A stretch of 64,000 nucleotides of DNA from Hesseltinella vesiculosa (Eukaryota > Mucoromycota > Mucoromycetes > Mucorales > Cunninghamellaceae). The position numbers and the translations under genes are program-made. Positions 36,733 through 47,339 of the stretch are shown here, in pieces. Under the pieces are notes generated by a model that was not told where the DNA came from, did not search any database, and was given only the letters and a program-made list of their open reading frames with translations. The stretch spans positions 186,001 through 250,000 of the forward strand of contig MCGT01000011.1 in NCBI GenBank assembly GCA_002104935.1, read 5' to 3'. Each line of letters begins with the position of its first letter. Position 1 is the first letter of the stretch.

Positions 36733-39700
36733 GAATTAGTGAAGCGTGTGATAGTTACATTTAAGCGATTTCAAAGGCATTGTTTATCATTCTGCTCAAT
36801 GTTTTGGTAAGTGTTTCAACTAAGAGAGACTGTAAAAAAAAAAAAAAGAATCGAGAAGGAACGTGATTTAAAAAGTCATGTTGATGCATGGTGTTTAATT
36901 CTGGCGGTTGGCAAGACGACCAATGGAAAACCTATTTGGCGACGCTACTAATGAAGGACGGAACAATCCCAATGAGCTTGCACGCCACAACATGTTCACT
37001 CAGGGCGTCTGCCGGTACTTTGGAGACATACAGCCAGCTCCCATTGAGAACCAACTGATTCCTTGGCCAAACCTTCCGGAAAAGAAAACAGGAAAAAAAA
37101 AATCACCAATGGTGCGCTGTGTGGCCGCTGCCTCTTCTCTATCCCTTTTTCGATGTTCCTTGGCCAGAAAGGTGAGCTTGATGCATCCATTATGTTAGAA
37201 TCATACTTGCTTATCTTTTTTTTTACATTGTCATTAGAACTCAATGAATATTTACGGCGGACGAAGCATCCTACCTTTGCGAAATTTATCACAACCCATG
37301 AAGAAGACCTTGCGCGCTGGTCTTTGCGTCAGAATGTTAGCGATGCCCAAGAATTCCACAACCTGTGGTCATCCAGATATGGCCAAGGTCTATTAGAATT
37401 CAAACCACACAAGATACCAGAGTGAGTGTACATTTGTGTTTGTGTATGGGACATCATATTGATTTTTTTTTTATTCATGACGATAGGCGCATTAAATTCA
37501 ACGCAAAGATGTGGGAATCAATCGTAAAATACAAGGCCAACATGGTGTCTGTTGATGTCAACTTAACATCGAACGCCTTGCGTGCCGTGGGTGCTTACAG
37601 TTGGAAAGCAGGTGACATATTAGAAAGCACTGCCCAGGAATCTGTCAAGAGACTTCACAACGATGATCTCGTGCGCCCAACCGCCAAACGTCATCAACTC
37701 AGTAACAGCAAGAAGGAAGACCAGCATAAAAAGCAGAGTGATGATGATGTCAATCAAGTGCTAAGCAGGAGGGTGAACAACACGCGGAGATGGGGCGGCA
37801 GCAGGATGACCACCAGCTCAGCGGGGTCATCGGAATCTTGTTCACTATGGGTTGTAAAAAGGTATTTTTACGCAACGTAGCACCCGCATCGATGGACTTA
37901 TGCACTTTTTATTGAACCATAGCTCGCCCACAAGCAATGGACAGACAATGAAAAACGATTGCTTGAAGAGCTGATTGATGGCAACATCTTCCTGGATGTC
38001 GAGATGACCTTGGCTCCGTGTATCATTGATCTTTTGAAAAGTGACATGAAATTTCAAGATCTTCCCTTGCTGAAGTAAGTTTCATTGTTAAAATATGTGG
38101 AACGGCCTAATGCTTTTTTTTTCTTTATTTTTTTTTTTTTTGCTAGACTCTGCCTGTCAGGCATCGTCAACACGATGAATCAGGGCCAGTTTTCGCGTGT
38201 TAGACCTTATATCAAATCCATCAATTACCAAGAACGGATCGACTTGGTGGTGGCGCGCTTCTTGAAGCATGGTATCAGCAATGATTCGGCGGCATTATTT
38301 TCTCGCATCACGACAGCAATGTAAATCTAGAACAATGCTCAGGCGAAGGGGACTGAGAAGTGATTTACAATTTTTATTTGATTCATTCATTTATTTCTTT
38401 CATAGTGACAAAGATGCGACAGTGGGTGAATGTTTGCTGTTAGTACATGAATTGCAGAAGCCTCTTTTGTCAGCAAACCAGTTCGATGCCCAGCAATACC
38501 GCGTGCTCAAGATTGTCGAGTACCTGTAAGGAGATTGCTTCGCCTGATTTTTATTAACAATTTGATTTATGTAGCCTCGATTGCTTGGACACCTACTCTG
38601 CCGGCGAAAACGAAGCTACAGTACAACGTCGCTTTGCTACCATCCTCGATCATGTATTCCGCGGTACGAAGATCAAGCTCGCAGAGTAAGACGGAAAAAA
38701 AGTGGGGCGATTCTTCATCAAGTCAACCATTCTTCCGTATTTTTTTCAGGGACGAAACGACCAGCAGCTGCACAAAAACCACACAGATTTTCAACAACAC
38801 TGTGCATGGTGTCGGCAATGCGGCAGCAAGCGTTGGGCGCAAGATAGACGTGCTACTGAAATCTAGCAGCAATGACGCCGTGGAGCTTAGCAGCATTGAA
38901 GTCAAGAAAGCGTCCGTTGGTCCAGCCTTGGTGATAGCTCAGCAATGTAAGAACCTATGCACCAATGCCTCTATCCTTTCTTTTCTGTGCGCCTTGGATC
39001 CCAGACGCGAAACCCTGCGTACTGTGGCTGCCATTGACCTTGTTGGTAAGAACATGGCAGCAAAAAAAAAAAAAAAAAGTATTGGATGCAAAGCAATTGA
39101 TTACCCTTGATTTTAGGAAGTGTTGGCTACGTGTACTTGCTGACGTCAGTGGGGAGTCTCTTTTTTGCACAGCAAATTGGAATCTTGTCGCTACCCAGAT
39201 CACTGAGAGACTTTGCCCGCTTCGCTACCTCACTGAATCTGCTTTTTGGCTACAAAGTAAGGCAAAAGATGTGATGCCAAAATTCCTATTAAAAACACGC
39301 GTTCCTTCTTTTTTAGGATTTCGTTTTGCGTCTTGCTGAGGAAGCCCAGTCTGCTTTTGACCACTGCCAAAATATGGACGCCATTTGCGAGGCCATCACC
39401 ATTGACAATACCGAGGCACCACGCCGCCAGTCTATTTACATCACGCCCACCCGCCATGACGCAGCCCGTTGCGACGGTTGAGCTGCGCCATCCCCATCTT
39501 ATCCATTCTATTAATTTGTCAGTTTTCTTTTGTACGCGCTTTTCGTAGCCTGATTAATGCAAAGATGAGTGTCCTGATGTGTCATAAAAACGACGCGTTC
39601 GGAGGCGGAGCAATGATCATGAAACGCGGTGACAGTCACCGGTTTTGTTTTGGTTTTCCTTTCCCTCTGCAATCGATGGCTAGGCTAAGGGATCATTTAG

Positions 39701-40007
39701 TTTTCAGCTGGCTGTATGCTTCCAACGTATCGGCAGACGCCCTTAGTGAAAGTGTTGTGGCGTGCAAGCTCGTTGGGATTGTTCCGTCCTTCATTAATAG
39801 CGTCGCCAAGTGGGTTTTCCATTGGTCGTCTTGCCAACCGCCAGAATTAAACACCCTTCCTCAACAAGTCTTTTTTATATCACTCCTCGATTCTTTTTAT
39901 TTTACAGTCTCTCTTTGTTGAAACACTTAGCAAAACATTTAGCAGAAATAATAATACAAAGCCTTTGAAATCGCTTAAATGTAAGCTATCACACGCTTCA
40001 CTAATTC
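36733..40007. mobile_element. TIR element carrying a PD-(D/E)XK-like nuclease gene
   Basis: The ends are inverted copies for roughly 330 bp. The left end starts GAATTAGTGAAGCGTGTG and the right end closes with its complement CACTAATTC. Shared inner blocks include TTCTGGCGGTTGGCAAGACG and AGCTTGCACGCCACAAC. Both outer edges are flanked by TA (36731-36732 and 40008-40009), as in a TA target duplication. The element is ~3.28 kb. It carries no DDE transposase of its own; its main gene is the nuclease-like ORF. Whether that protein mobilises it is unknown. Confidence 0.65.
36923..39481 (+). CDS. PD-(D/E)XK-like nuclease-domain protein inside TIR element
   Basis: Exons 37238-37421, 37487-37853, 37923-38074, 38147-38320, 38406-38525, 38575-38685, 38750-39045, 39117-39256 and 39317-39481 join in one frame to a TGA (569 aa). 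A first exon from ATG 36923, inside the left TIR, needs a one-base shift in an A10 run (~37090) to stay in frame. The C-terminal part has VQRRFATILDHVF, GRKIDVLLK, then ELSSIEVKK and AQQCKNL. The Asp followed by hydrophobic-E-x-K spacing is that of PD-(D/E)XK nucleases. I have seen this family in Mucoromycota proteins but know no named function. The A10 shift makes intactness uncertain. Confidence 0.6.
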
Positions 40008-40009
40008 TA

Positions 40010-40540
40010 TGTATTGAAGCGTGCTGGTGTCACCTTGGGAACGAAAAAGGGTTTTTTTTTGCATTTATTTTTCCCTCCACGACCCATACCCACCTCTCTT
40101 TCTCACTCTCACACACACACACTCATTCTCTCTCTCTCATACGTGGACATATTTTTAGAAAAATGTCGTCAACTGCAAACAAAAAAAAATATGAAGGGCG
40201 GAACCTGGAACACCCTGAATGAAGGGAAGAATTGGACGACTGACAAAAAATCCGCATGCACAGACCAGGAATCAAACGCATTGTGCGGAGGTAGAATATG
40301 GTTTAGCAGATCTTTTCGTCATTTTGAAAAAAAAAAAGAAATGAACTGGGAGGTTCAGGAAATTCATGGATGTCCTTCCTTTTATGTTGCTTTGTTAATG
40401 TACACCGGATTTCCGTCATCATTTGGCGGCTGCCAGGTATTTCTTGGAGATGTGAAAAAATAAATTTTTAACTGGTGACCCAATAGGACAAAACCACTAA
40501 AATTTTCAAGTGTGCGAGCAAGCAAAAACAAGTGTGTGCG
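40010..40540. other. Mariner flank remnant and gene-poor DNA
   Basis: The first bases may continue the transposase relic interrupted at 36732. Then come an AC/CT-rich low-complexity tract (ACACACACACTC, then TCTCTCTCTC, ~40105-40138) and open frames without recognised domains. No supported gene. Confidence 0.3.
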
Positions 40541-40604
40541 AAATCATTTAAAATGCATGTTTGCGAGCCTGTTATTCTTCCCTGCCCTGCCTGAGAGAGC
40601 TATA

Positions 40605-40885
40605 ATTTTAACAAGGTCATTTCTCGTCATTTTGTAATAGCATGGAAAATTTGGGGTGAATTTATTTGGATCAACTTTGCGCTGTGATTTTTGATCAGAT
40701 GGCCTGGGGGGTTCCCTGATGAAAATGGCCGATTTTTGCATTTTTTTAGCTGGTGTGTCGGAGATGTCAAAACGAAAGGGATCAAAAGTTGGCTGAGCAA
40801 TCTTCATCAAACGATGTGAAATTTTCAGTACCATCATCATTCATTGGTTTGGGCACTTTTGCATAATTACACTTTGATCGGATCA
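40605..40885. repeat. Dispersed repeat family, copy 3 (inverted)
   Basis: Ordered blocks GGTGAATTTATTTGGATCAA, TTTGATCAGATGGCCTGGGG, AAAATGGCCGATTTTTG, AAAAGTTGGCTGAGCAA and CAGTACCATCATCATTCAT match the copies at 11.7 kb (opposite strand) and 49.7-50.1 kb (same strand). No ORF. Confidence 0.65.
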
Positions 40886-41345
40886 CCCAAAAGTGCTGTG
40901 CAGTGTTTGGTTTTTTTTTTTTCCTTTTTTTTTACGAATCGAAAAGATTGTCATTCAATTTCCGCGCAGTTGTTTTCTTTTTTTTTTTTTTACTCTGGGT
41001 CTTCTCTTTTCCCATGGGCACCTAATCTACTACTAATTGTCATATAGCAACAAGCGACTTCCAATGATCTCTGAAAAGGTACATGAAATAACTCATAAGT
41101 CAGATCACATTACTTTTCGTGAAGTCACAAAGACACCAGCGCCAAACGCAAGGATGCGGTCTAAACTAGGCTGAGAGCTGGTGTCGACTTTATGCATAAA
41201 TGAGTCGTCGATGACAAGTCATTGGCCTAACCTCCCACTCTGCATCACATAGAAAGCAGAGCATTGTGCCTGTGCTCGCGATTCTACCCCTAAGCCTACC
41301 TTATCTTAACCAACATGTTGCTTCAAGGAATCTTCATGTGCTCCC

Positions 41346-42622
41346 GCTAGTTTATTAAAAATCTATTTCAAAAATCAATACGGCGCCATGCTTTTTTTTG
41401 TAATCGCTAAACCCAGCTCTTGAATCCCTGTCGAATGCACTTGGAGTGAGACCTTGGAGACCATTGTTGAGAAAAAGAAGAACAAAAAGGAAATACGGCG
41501 CGGACTTTTTAATTGCGGACTGCCTAGTTGAGCCTTGGCTGATGGCCAAGCTTAGAATCGTAAAAACATCGACTTTTTGATCTAGGAGAGCTAACGAATT
41601 TTCTTTCAAAACACTGATAGAAGATATATATTATAGGTGACAACTCAATTTTCAGAAGGATTGAATAGCAAATGCAAGGTTTCGCCCATGACGACGGGTG
41701 ACAGGTACAATTCCCGATTTGGAAGAAAAATATCAACAGAAAAAATGGCACAGTGAGCGAACGACGAAAGATAAAAAGGAGTGTATGGTTGGTCAACATA
41801 GGCTCAGGGTAAGTGAGAAAAGTTATAGTTTTATTAGGGTTTTATAATGACTGGTTAATGAGATATGGCTCTGAAGGCTGTGGGCTTGTAAGCGGAGGAA
41901 AGGGCAAGATTGGTAGGCCAGAAAGGTGTATGCCAGGGTTTGTGCACAACCTTCCTGTTGCTCTGGTTTCGCAAAAGCTTGAGGTTATCATCCACAATAT
42001 CATCACCAACCCTGCTGACACGGATGGTCATCTGCCTTACGACCGCTCCCCTACTGAGGCCTTCCTGTTTTGCCCTTTCCTCCGCATACAAGCCCACAGC
42101 CTTCCTAGCCATGTCTCCTTAACCAGTCATTATAAAATCCTCATAAAACTATACCTTTTCTCATTGACATTGCCTCTATGTTGACCAACCACACACTCCT
42201 TTTTATCTCTCGTCATTCGCTCACTAGGCCATTTTTTCTGTTGATCTCTTCCTTCCAAATCGGGAATAGTGCCTGTCACCCGTCGTCATGGTTGAAACCT
42301 TGCAATTGTTATACAATCCTTCTGAAAATCCGGCTGTCACCTACAAAATATATATTCAATTGGTGGTTTCAAGGAAAAGTCATCAGCTCTCCTAGATCCA
42401 AAAGTCGGTGTTTTTACAATTCTAGGCCTGGCCACCAGTCAAGGCTCGATTATGCTGTCTGCGAATAAATAGCCCGCCTCGCATTTTTTTTTTCGTTCTT
42501 CTTTTTCTCCTTCAACATTGGTCTCCAAGGTATCGCTTCAAGTGCATTCGACAGGGATTCAAGAGCTGGGTTTGGCGATTACATCAATGCATGGCGTCAT
42601 ATTGATTTTTGAAATTCGATTG
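41346..42622. mobile_element. Nested inverted-repeat (foldback) element
   Basis: The left arm (~41346-41910) and right arm (~42065-42622) are diverged reverse complements around a ~150 bp centre. Landmarks in both arms are TTTCAAAAATCAATA near the tip, AGCTCTTGAATCCCTGTCGA, TTGACCAACCATACACTCC (variant) and CGGAGGAAAGGGCA near the centre. It interrupts the left arm of the 41.16-44.62 kb element. No intact ORF. Confidence 0.6.
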
Positions 42623-42761
42623 TTTACAGTCAATATCATTTAAACTTATAAAAATGGATTTGGGATTTTCGAAAAAATAAAAGTTATTAGTTTTGGCTTA
42701 ATGCTTTGTATGGTATTTCCGTGTAACATTCATGACCAAAAAGAGTGTCACAGTGCCGTTT

Positions 42762-42986
42762 TTATTTTGGCTCGGAAGGGTGGAAAAAATCTGAAACTTT
42801 TTTTTGCTTCGATCTGCTTCTGATGCTTGACCCTAGTTCTGAGGCAACTTTGCCCAATATAATAGACAGTTCCATTTCAGTTTCAGTGTTGAATGGAATT
42901 GCATTCATAGTGTTGTTGACAAGCATGGCAAAGTGATAAAGGTCCTTGATTGATGTCTCATCGTCCGTGCCAGCGACTTCTTCCAA
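42762..42986 (-). CDS. Coding-like fragment of unknown function
   Basis: A 74-aa minus-strand frame, MEEVAGTDDETSIKDLYHFA to KKVSDFFHPSEPK, has protein-like composition and is the best coding candidate inside the 41-44.6 kb element. It lacks a clear start context. No domain is recognised. It may be an exon of a decayed element-borne gene. Confidence 0.3.
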   Translation of the reverse strand: MEEVAGTDDETSIKDLYHFAMLVNNTMNAIPFNTETEMELSIILGKVASELGSSIRSRSKQKKVSDFFHPSEPK

Positions 42987-43124
42987 TTGCTTATTTCTGT
43001 GTTCATTTCAAACCATGGCTGGTACCATCAGCATTGTCGTTCTTGCAGTGCCGGAACACATCACTAGTAATCCAGGCTTTTTGGTTTCCGTAAACCCAGT
43101 TACCAGTATGTCCATAAGGCTGAT

Positions 43125-44130
43125 GGTAACAATTTTAACATCGGTGTTTAAAAACCAAAATTGATGTCAGATCGTATGAACCATCTAGTCAGCCACTGTA
43201 CCTGCGCGCAGAAAATAAAAAAACATGGCGATGGTATAAAAAGGTACAGAAGATTTTGAAAGGTGTAAATACTCTCCTAGAAAAAATCTGAAAGGAAAAA
43301 CGATGCACAAAAAAAAAAACTGTTCTAGTTCACTTGGGTTAAGCTTGGGAATGTTGTTTTAAGGACAGAGTGCGCTCATCTCGAAAAAAAAATTGGTCTC
43401 CAGGACACGCGTGAAAACCGTCAAAGTCTGAAAAAGCAACTGTGGGGACGGAAACCAAGTCATCCCGGGTTCGAAAAAAAACCCATATTTAGACATGGCA
43501 AGAAAAGTGTAATGTTTAAGCAAATACTTGCCTTCAAAGGAAATGAAAATAATTGTGAGCGATATATTTTTCTTTATATGGGTGATGGATTTTTTGAAAA
43601 TATACTTTCCTAAAAAGTAGCAATTATACTTTTTTAGAAAGTATATTTTCAAAAAATCCATCACCCATATAAAGAAAAATATATCGCTCACAATTATTTT
43701 CATTTCCTTTGAAGGCAAGTATTTGCTTAAACATTACACTTTTCTTGCCATGTCTAAATATGGGTTTTTTTTCGAACTCGGGAACGATGACTTGGTTTCC
43801 GTCCCCACAGTTGCTTTTTCAGACTTTGACGGTTTTCACGCGTGTCCTGGAGACCAATTTTTTTTTCGAGATGAGCGCACTCTGTCCTTAAAACAACATT
43901 CCCAAGCTTAACCCAAGTGAACTAGAGCAGTTTTTTTTTTTGTATATCATTTCTCCATTCCGATTTTTTCTGGGAGAGTACAGTATATTTTGCGCCTTCA
44001 ATTTTTTTTTCGAAACCTTCTGTACCTTTGTATACCATCGCCATGTTTTTTTTTCTGCGCGCGGGTAGTTCATAGATCTGACATCTTTTTTTGGGGGTTT
44101 TAAACACCGATGTTAAAATTGTCACCGCAG
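43125..44130. repeat. Near-perfect ~1 kb DNA palindrome
   Basis: The left half (43125-43620) and right half (43624-44130) are reverse complements around a centre near 43622. The inner ~300 bases of each arm, from AAGTATATTTTC outward to GAATGTTGTTTTAAGGACAG, are almost identical. The outer part, out to ACATCGGTGTTTAAAA, is more diverged. There is almost no spacer, so the strand could form a long hairpin. Apparent ORFs on both strands are mirror images of the same arm. Confidence 0.85.
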
Positions 44131-44598
44131 CCAATTCTGCCTGCAGATATTTGCAACGCTCTTTTTTGATACGGCTAACATGGCCCCGAGCTCTGTTTTC
44201 ATTGTTGTACCATAAAAACCACAAGAAATGAAAAAAGGGGCAAAAGAAAGCCACGACTCAAAAAAAAAATTATATTAGGAATTCGGAGATTTAATTATCC
44301 GTCACAGAAAACTAAAAGTTACAAGTTTTTTTCACAATCGGCTGAGCGTAACCATGTTTACGCCCTGTGCAACGTCTCAGTGTCAGCAAAAATACAAGTT
44401 ATAACTTTATCAAACTATAAGTTTAAATGATATTGACTGTAATAAGTTACCAGGAGCACAGTAAGATTCCTTGAAGCAACATGCTGATTAAAGTAAGTAG
44501 GCTTAGGGTTTGAATTGTAAGCACAGACTCAGTGCTTTGTTTTCTGTGCAATGGAGATTAGGAGGCTAGGTCTTTGACGTGTCAACGTAGACGCAATC

Positions 44599-45385
44599 AT
44601 GCAAAGTCGACACCAGCCCTCAAGAGCCATGGTCACAATTGCCGCCTCTTACAACCGAAGCGTATCCGACGAATTGAAAGTGAATCAAGAAGAACAAAAC
44701 ATCGTGCAGGTATTGTTGCTGTATCAAAAGTCTTTTCCTAAAGCTTTTGAACTTATTATGACAGCCATGGACAAGCCAGTGCTCATGCTCTACCTTTTTA
44801 TGGACAAGGTGGAATGTGAGCTAGCTGAAAATCATTTTATCAAAATCGTGCAGTTTGTCTTGACGGATTGGGCCGGAAAACGCAACCGCTCTGTCGTTTA
44901 TCAGCCTTAATCTGAACGTACCTTTTGGATCGACAGAGTCATCCCCAATTTCCAATCCATTGGCGACCAAACCGTCCTAGCTGGTTTTGAATGGTGTGAA
45001 ACGAACCCGCAATCTTTCTCGGAATCAACAATGCATCAAGATAGCTGGAAGCGCGAGCCTTCAAGAAACCTGGATGGACTGAAGGCGGTGCCGAAATCAT
45101 TTTCATGGAAACCTCATCGGCAACGACCATGCAAGTACTAAACACACCAATGACGATACTCTGGAGATCATTCATAGTTCAATCTGGGCATTGGAGTCGT
45201 TCTGCAGAAGATATCGCTCTGCGCGGTTTTCACCCACTGAAAATTTACTGATCTTCTCCATCCAATCTGTTTGCTCCACCATCACCCTGTCCACAACAGC
45301 CCTTGACCCACAACATCCTGGCCGATAGGTGTATTCAACACCATTTCGACAATAATTTCGTTTGAGCTCAAACTAAAAAAAAATC
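44599..45385 (+). pseudogene. Decayed copy of an unknown multicopy gene, with repeat X end
   Basis: The plus strand encodes VTIAASYNRSVSDELKVNQE, then KSFPKAFELIMTAMDK and VQFVLTDWAGKRNRSVVYQP before a stop. Further pieces (GDQTVLAGFEWCETNPQSF) follow in the same frame. The same order is found, complemented, at 47.34-48.48 kb. The last ~90 bases, with CAACAGCCCTTGACCCACAA and CGTTTGAGCTCAAAC, are repeat X. Family function is unknown. Confidence 0.6.
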
Positions 45386-45424
45386 CTATATTCTTATCGT
45401 CATTTTGAAGAAGAAAAAAAAAAA

Positions 45425-45670
45425 GAGCCAATGCTTCACAGCACTTTTGAGTCTTCAGGTCGATGAGAAATTTTGTATGCGTGCGCAGATGCATAAATGA
45501 TGATGGTGTTGATAAACTTAGAGCAATTGATAAAGGTTGCCCAGCCAAGTTTGATCTGTTTCGTTTTGGCACCTCCCATCACCTAGCTATAAAAAATGAA
45601 AACCCGACCATTTTCGCCAGGGGAGCTCCAGACGATCTGATCAAAAATTACAAAACATGCGCATATTTTA
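45425..45670. repeat. Dispersed repeat family, copy 4
   Basis: Blocks AATGCTTCACAGCACTTTTG, AAATGATGATGGTGTTGA, GATAAAGGTTGCCCAGCCAA and GAAAACCCGACCATTTTCG follow the family order. It lies ~270 bp upstream of the RPF2 start, so RPF2 has mobile DNA immediately on both sides. Confidence 0.6.
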
Positions 45671-45935
45671 TTTAATGAGTTAGCCGTTGATATAAATTAC
45701 CAACGGATCAAAAAAAAAAAAAACTGATTCTGCAATTGCGTCCAATCAAAGCATGCCTCTTTGAAAACGGCGTGCGGCATCGGCACAAAGCTGGACATCG
45801 CGGAGGTCGAGATAGTCCGATGCCACATGCACTGGACACCAAACAGGAAAGTGGCTTGGTTCCGAAAAAAAAAGAGCCGACTTTTTGGGATTTTTTTTTC
45901 TTGCATTTTCTTAACCCTTATTTCCTTTGTTGATC

Positions 45936-47117
45936 ATGTTGCGCACAGTGTAAGCCAAAAGAAGCATAGTGGAATCTTGTAGAGAAAAGCTAAAGCTATT
46001 TTTTTTTCTTCAGAAAACCAAAGACGGCTCGTACCAAGCGATTCTTCAAGAACAGAGAATCCAAAGTTCATGAAAACCCTAAGACGGCTCTGATCGTCCA
46101 CAGCTCCACCTCTAGCCAAAAGGTCAACGATGCTTTGAAAGACTTGGTAGGTTCGGGGGATTATTGGTGCGCTAAATAGCTACGATGGAACTCATCATGA
46201 TTTGTAGTATGCCTTGAAACGAGCCAATGGTATTCACTTTACAAAGAAGAATGAATTGCGCCCCTTTGAAGACGAAGAAAAGCTTGAATTCTTCTCCACC
46301 AAGAACGATGCGTCGCTGATTGTGGTCGGTTCTCACCAAAAGAAGCGCCCACACAACCTCACCTTCGTCCGTATGTTCAACCACCAAGTCATGGAAATGA
46401 TCGAATTGGGCATCGACTACAGCCAAGTCATGTCGCAAGTGCCTGTAAGTGGCTCGCTCTAGAAAGTGTGTCAAAACAAGAGGCAGGGAATGCTGACTCT
46501 CTTTTTCTCATCTAGGGTGCCAAAGCTGCTGTGGGTATGAAGCCTGTGTTGGTGTTCAACGGTGAACTTTTCGATAGCAACACGACCTGTCAGAACATCA
46601 AGAACTACTTTTTGGATTTCTTCAACGGCGAAGAAAGCGATGCGGTGAACTTGAATGGCCTGGAGTATGTGATCAGCTTCACAGCCTTGTCGGAAAACAA
46701 GATCGCCATGCGCACCTATACCGTCCAAATGAAAAAGAGTGGTGTCAAGACCCCCCGTGTGGAATTGGAAAACATGGGCCCCAACTTCGATTTTGCTGTG
46801 CGTCGTACCGTAGCTCCTCGCCGTGAATTGTGGAAGAACGCTGTCCGCGTGCCCTCTGAAATCAAAGTAAGTGAAGGTTGGAGGAGTGGCTAGGCAGAAA
46901 GATTGACGCTTTCGTTTGTTTTTAGAAAACCAAGACCAAGAACGTGGAAAAGGATGCTTTGGGTGATACCTATGGCCGTATCCATGTGGGTCAACAAAAC
47001 TTGAGCAAGATCCAAACTCGCAAGATGAAGGGCCTGAAGAAGCGTTCCAACGAGTCGGACGAAGACGATGAAGTGTCTAGCAAAAAGCAAAAAGTGGACG
47101 ACAATGACGAAGAGTAA
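45936..47117 (+). CDS. rpf2: Ribosome production factor 2 (Brix domain)
   Basis: Five in-phase exons (45936-45949, 46014-46146, 46208-46444, 46516-46866, 46926-47117) encode 308 aa. The 14-base first exon supplies MLRTV, completing the classic start MLRTVKPKTARTKRFFKNR. The Brix domain follows: NPKTALIVHSSTSSQKVN, NDASLIVVGSHQKKRPHNL, TFVRMFNHQVMEMIELGI, KPVLVFNGELFD and NMGPNFDFAVRR. The C-terminus is basic and acidic. Rpf2, with Rrs1, brings 5S RNP into pre-60S particles. Length matches the family. Confidence 0.93.
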
Positions 47118-47204
47118 GATGCCAAATCCCCCGCCTTCCTTGTCACTCCGTGTAATTTTTTCCCCGTTTACCCCTCTTTCATGCGATCACTTTTTTTTTT
47201 TTCT

Positions 47205-47325
47205 TTGTTCTCTCTTCCCTTGTTTCATCCCTGTTCATGCATTTATAAACTCTCACATCTAAGTTTAATACATAACGTAACGAATGTTTATTGGTGTTGA
47301 TGGTGGATGAAGAAATGGAGGCGAA
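47205..47325. repeat. Direct repeat flank, left copy (RPF2 3' region)
   Basis: About 115 bases just after RPF2, including CTTCCCTTGTTTCATCCCTG, AAGTTTAATACATAACGTAA and CGAATGTTTATTGG, recur in the same orientation at 63340-63456 beside GLE1, with several mismatches. The two copies flank the ~16 kb mobile island. Confidence 0.75.
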
Positions 47326-47339
47326 ATGTGAGTGCGATT

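Larger units (their letters stand above)
41160..44625. mobile_element. Large inverted-repeat element with nested insertion
   Basis: Segment 41160-41345 (GCTGGTGTCGACTTTATGCA ... ATGTTGCTTCAAGGAATCTT) is repeated as the reverse complement at 44440-44620. The arm continues to ACAGTCAATATCATTTAAAC, found at 42627 on the left and, complemented, at ~44425 on the right. On the left a second inverted-repeat unit (41346-42622) splits the arm. The roughly 3.4 kb outer unit contains the ~1 kb palindrome at 43.1-44.1 kb. No transposase gene is recognised, so it is probably non-autonomous. Confidence 0.6.

Noticed and set aside
40105..40138. AC/CT simple repeat as a regulatory array or CRISPR
   Set aside because: A short microsatellite without spacers. 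No CRISPR array exists in the window.
43359..43911. Pairs of ORFs on both strands at the palindrome
   Set aside because: They are the same arm read twice and contain only low-complexity Phe-rich translation.
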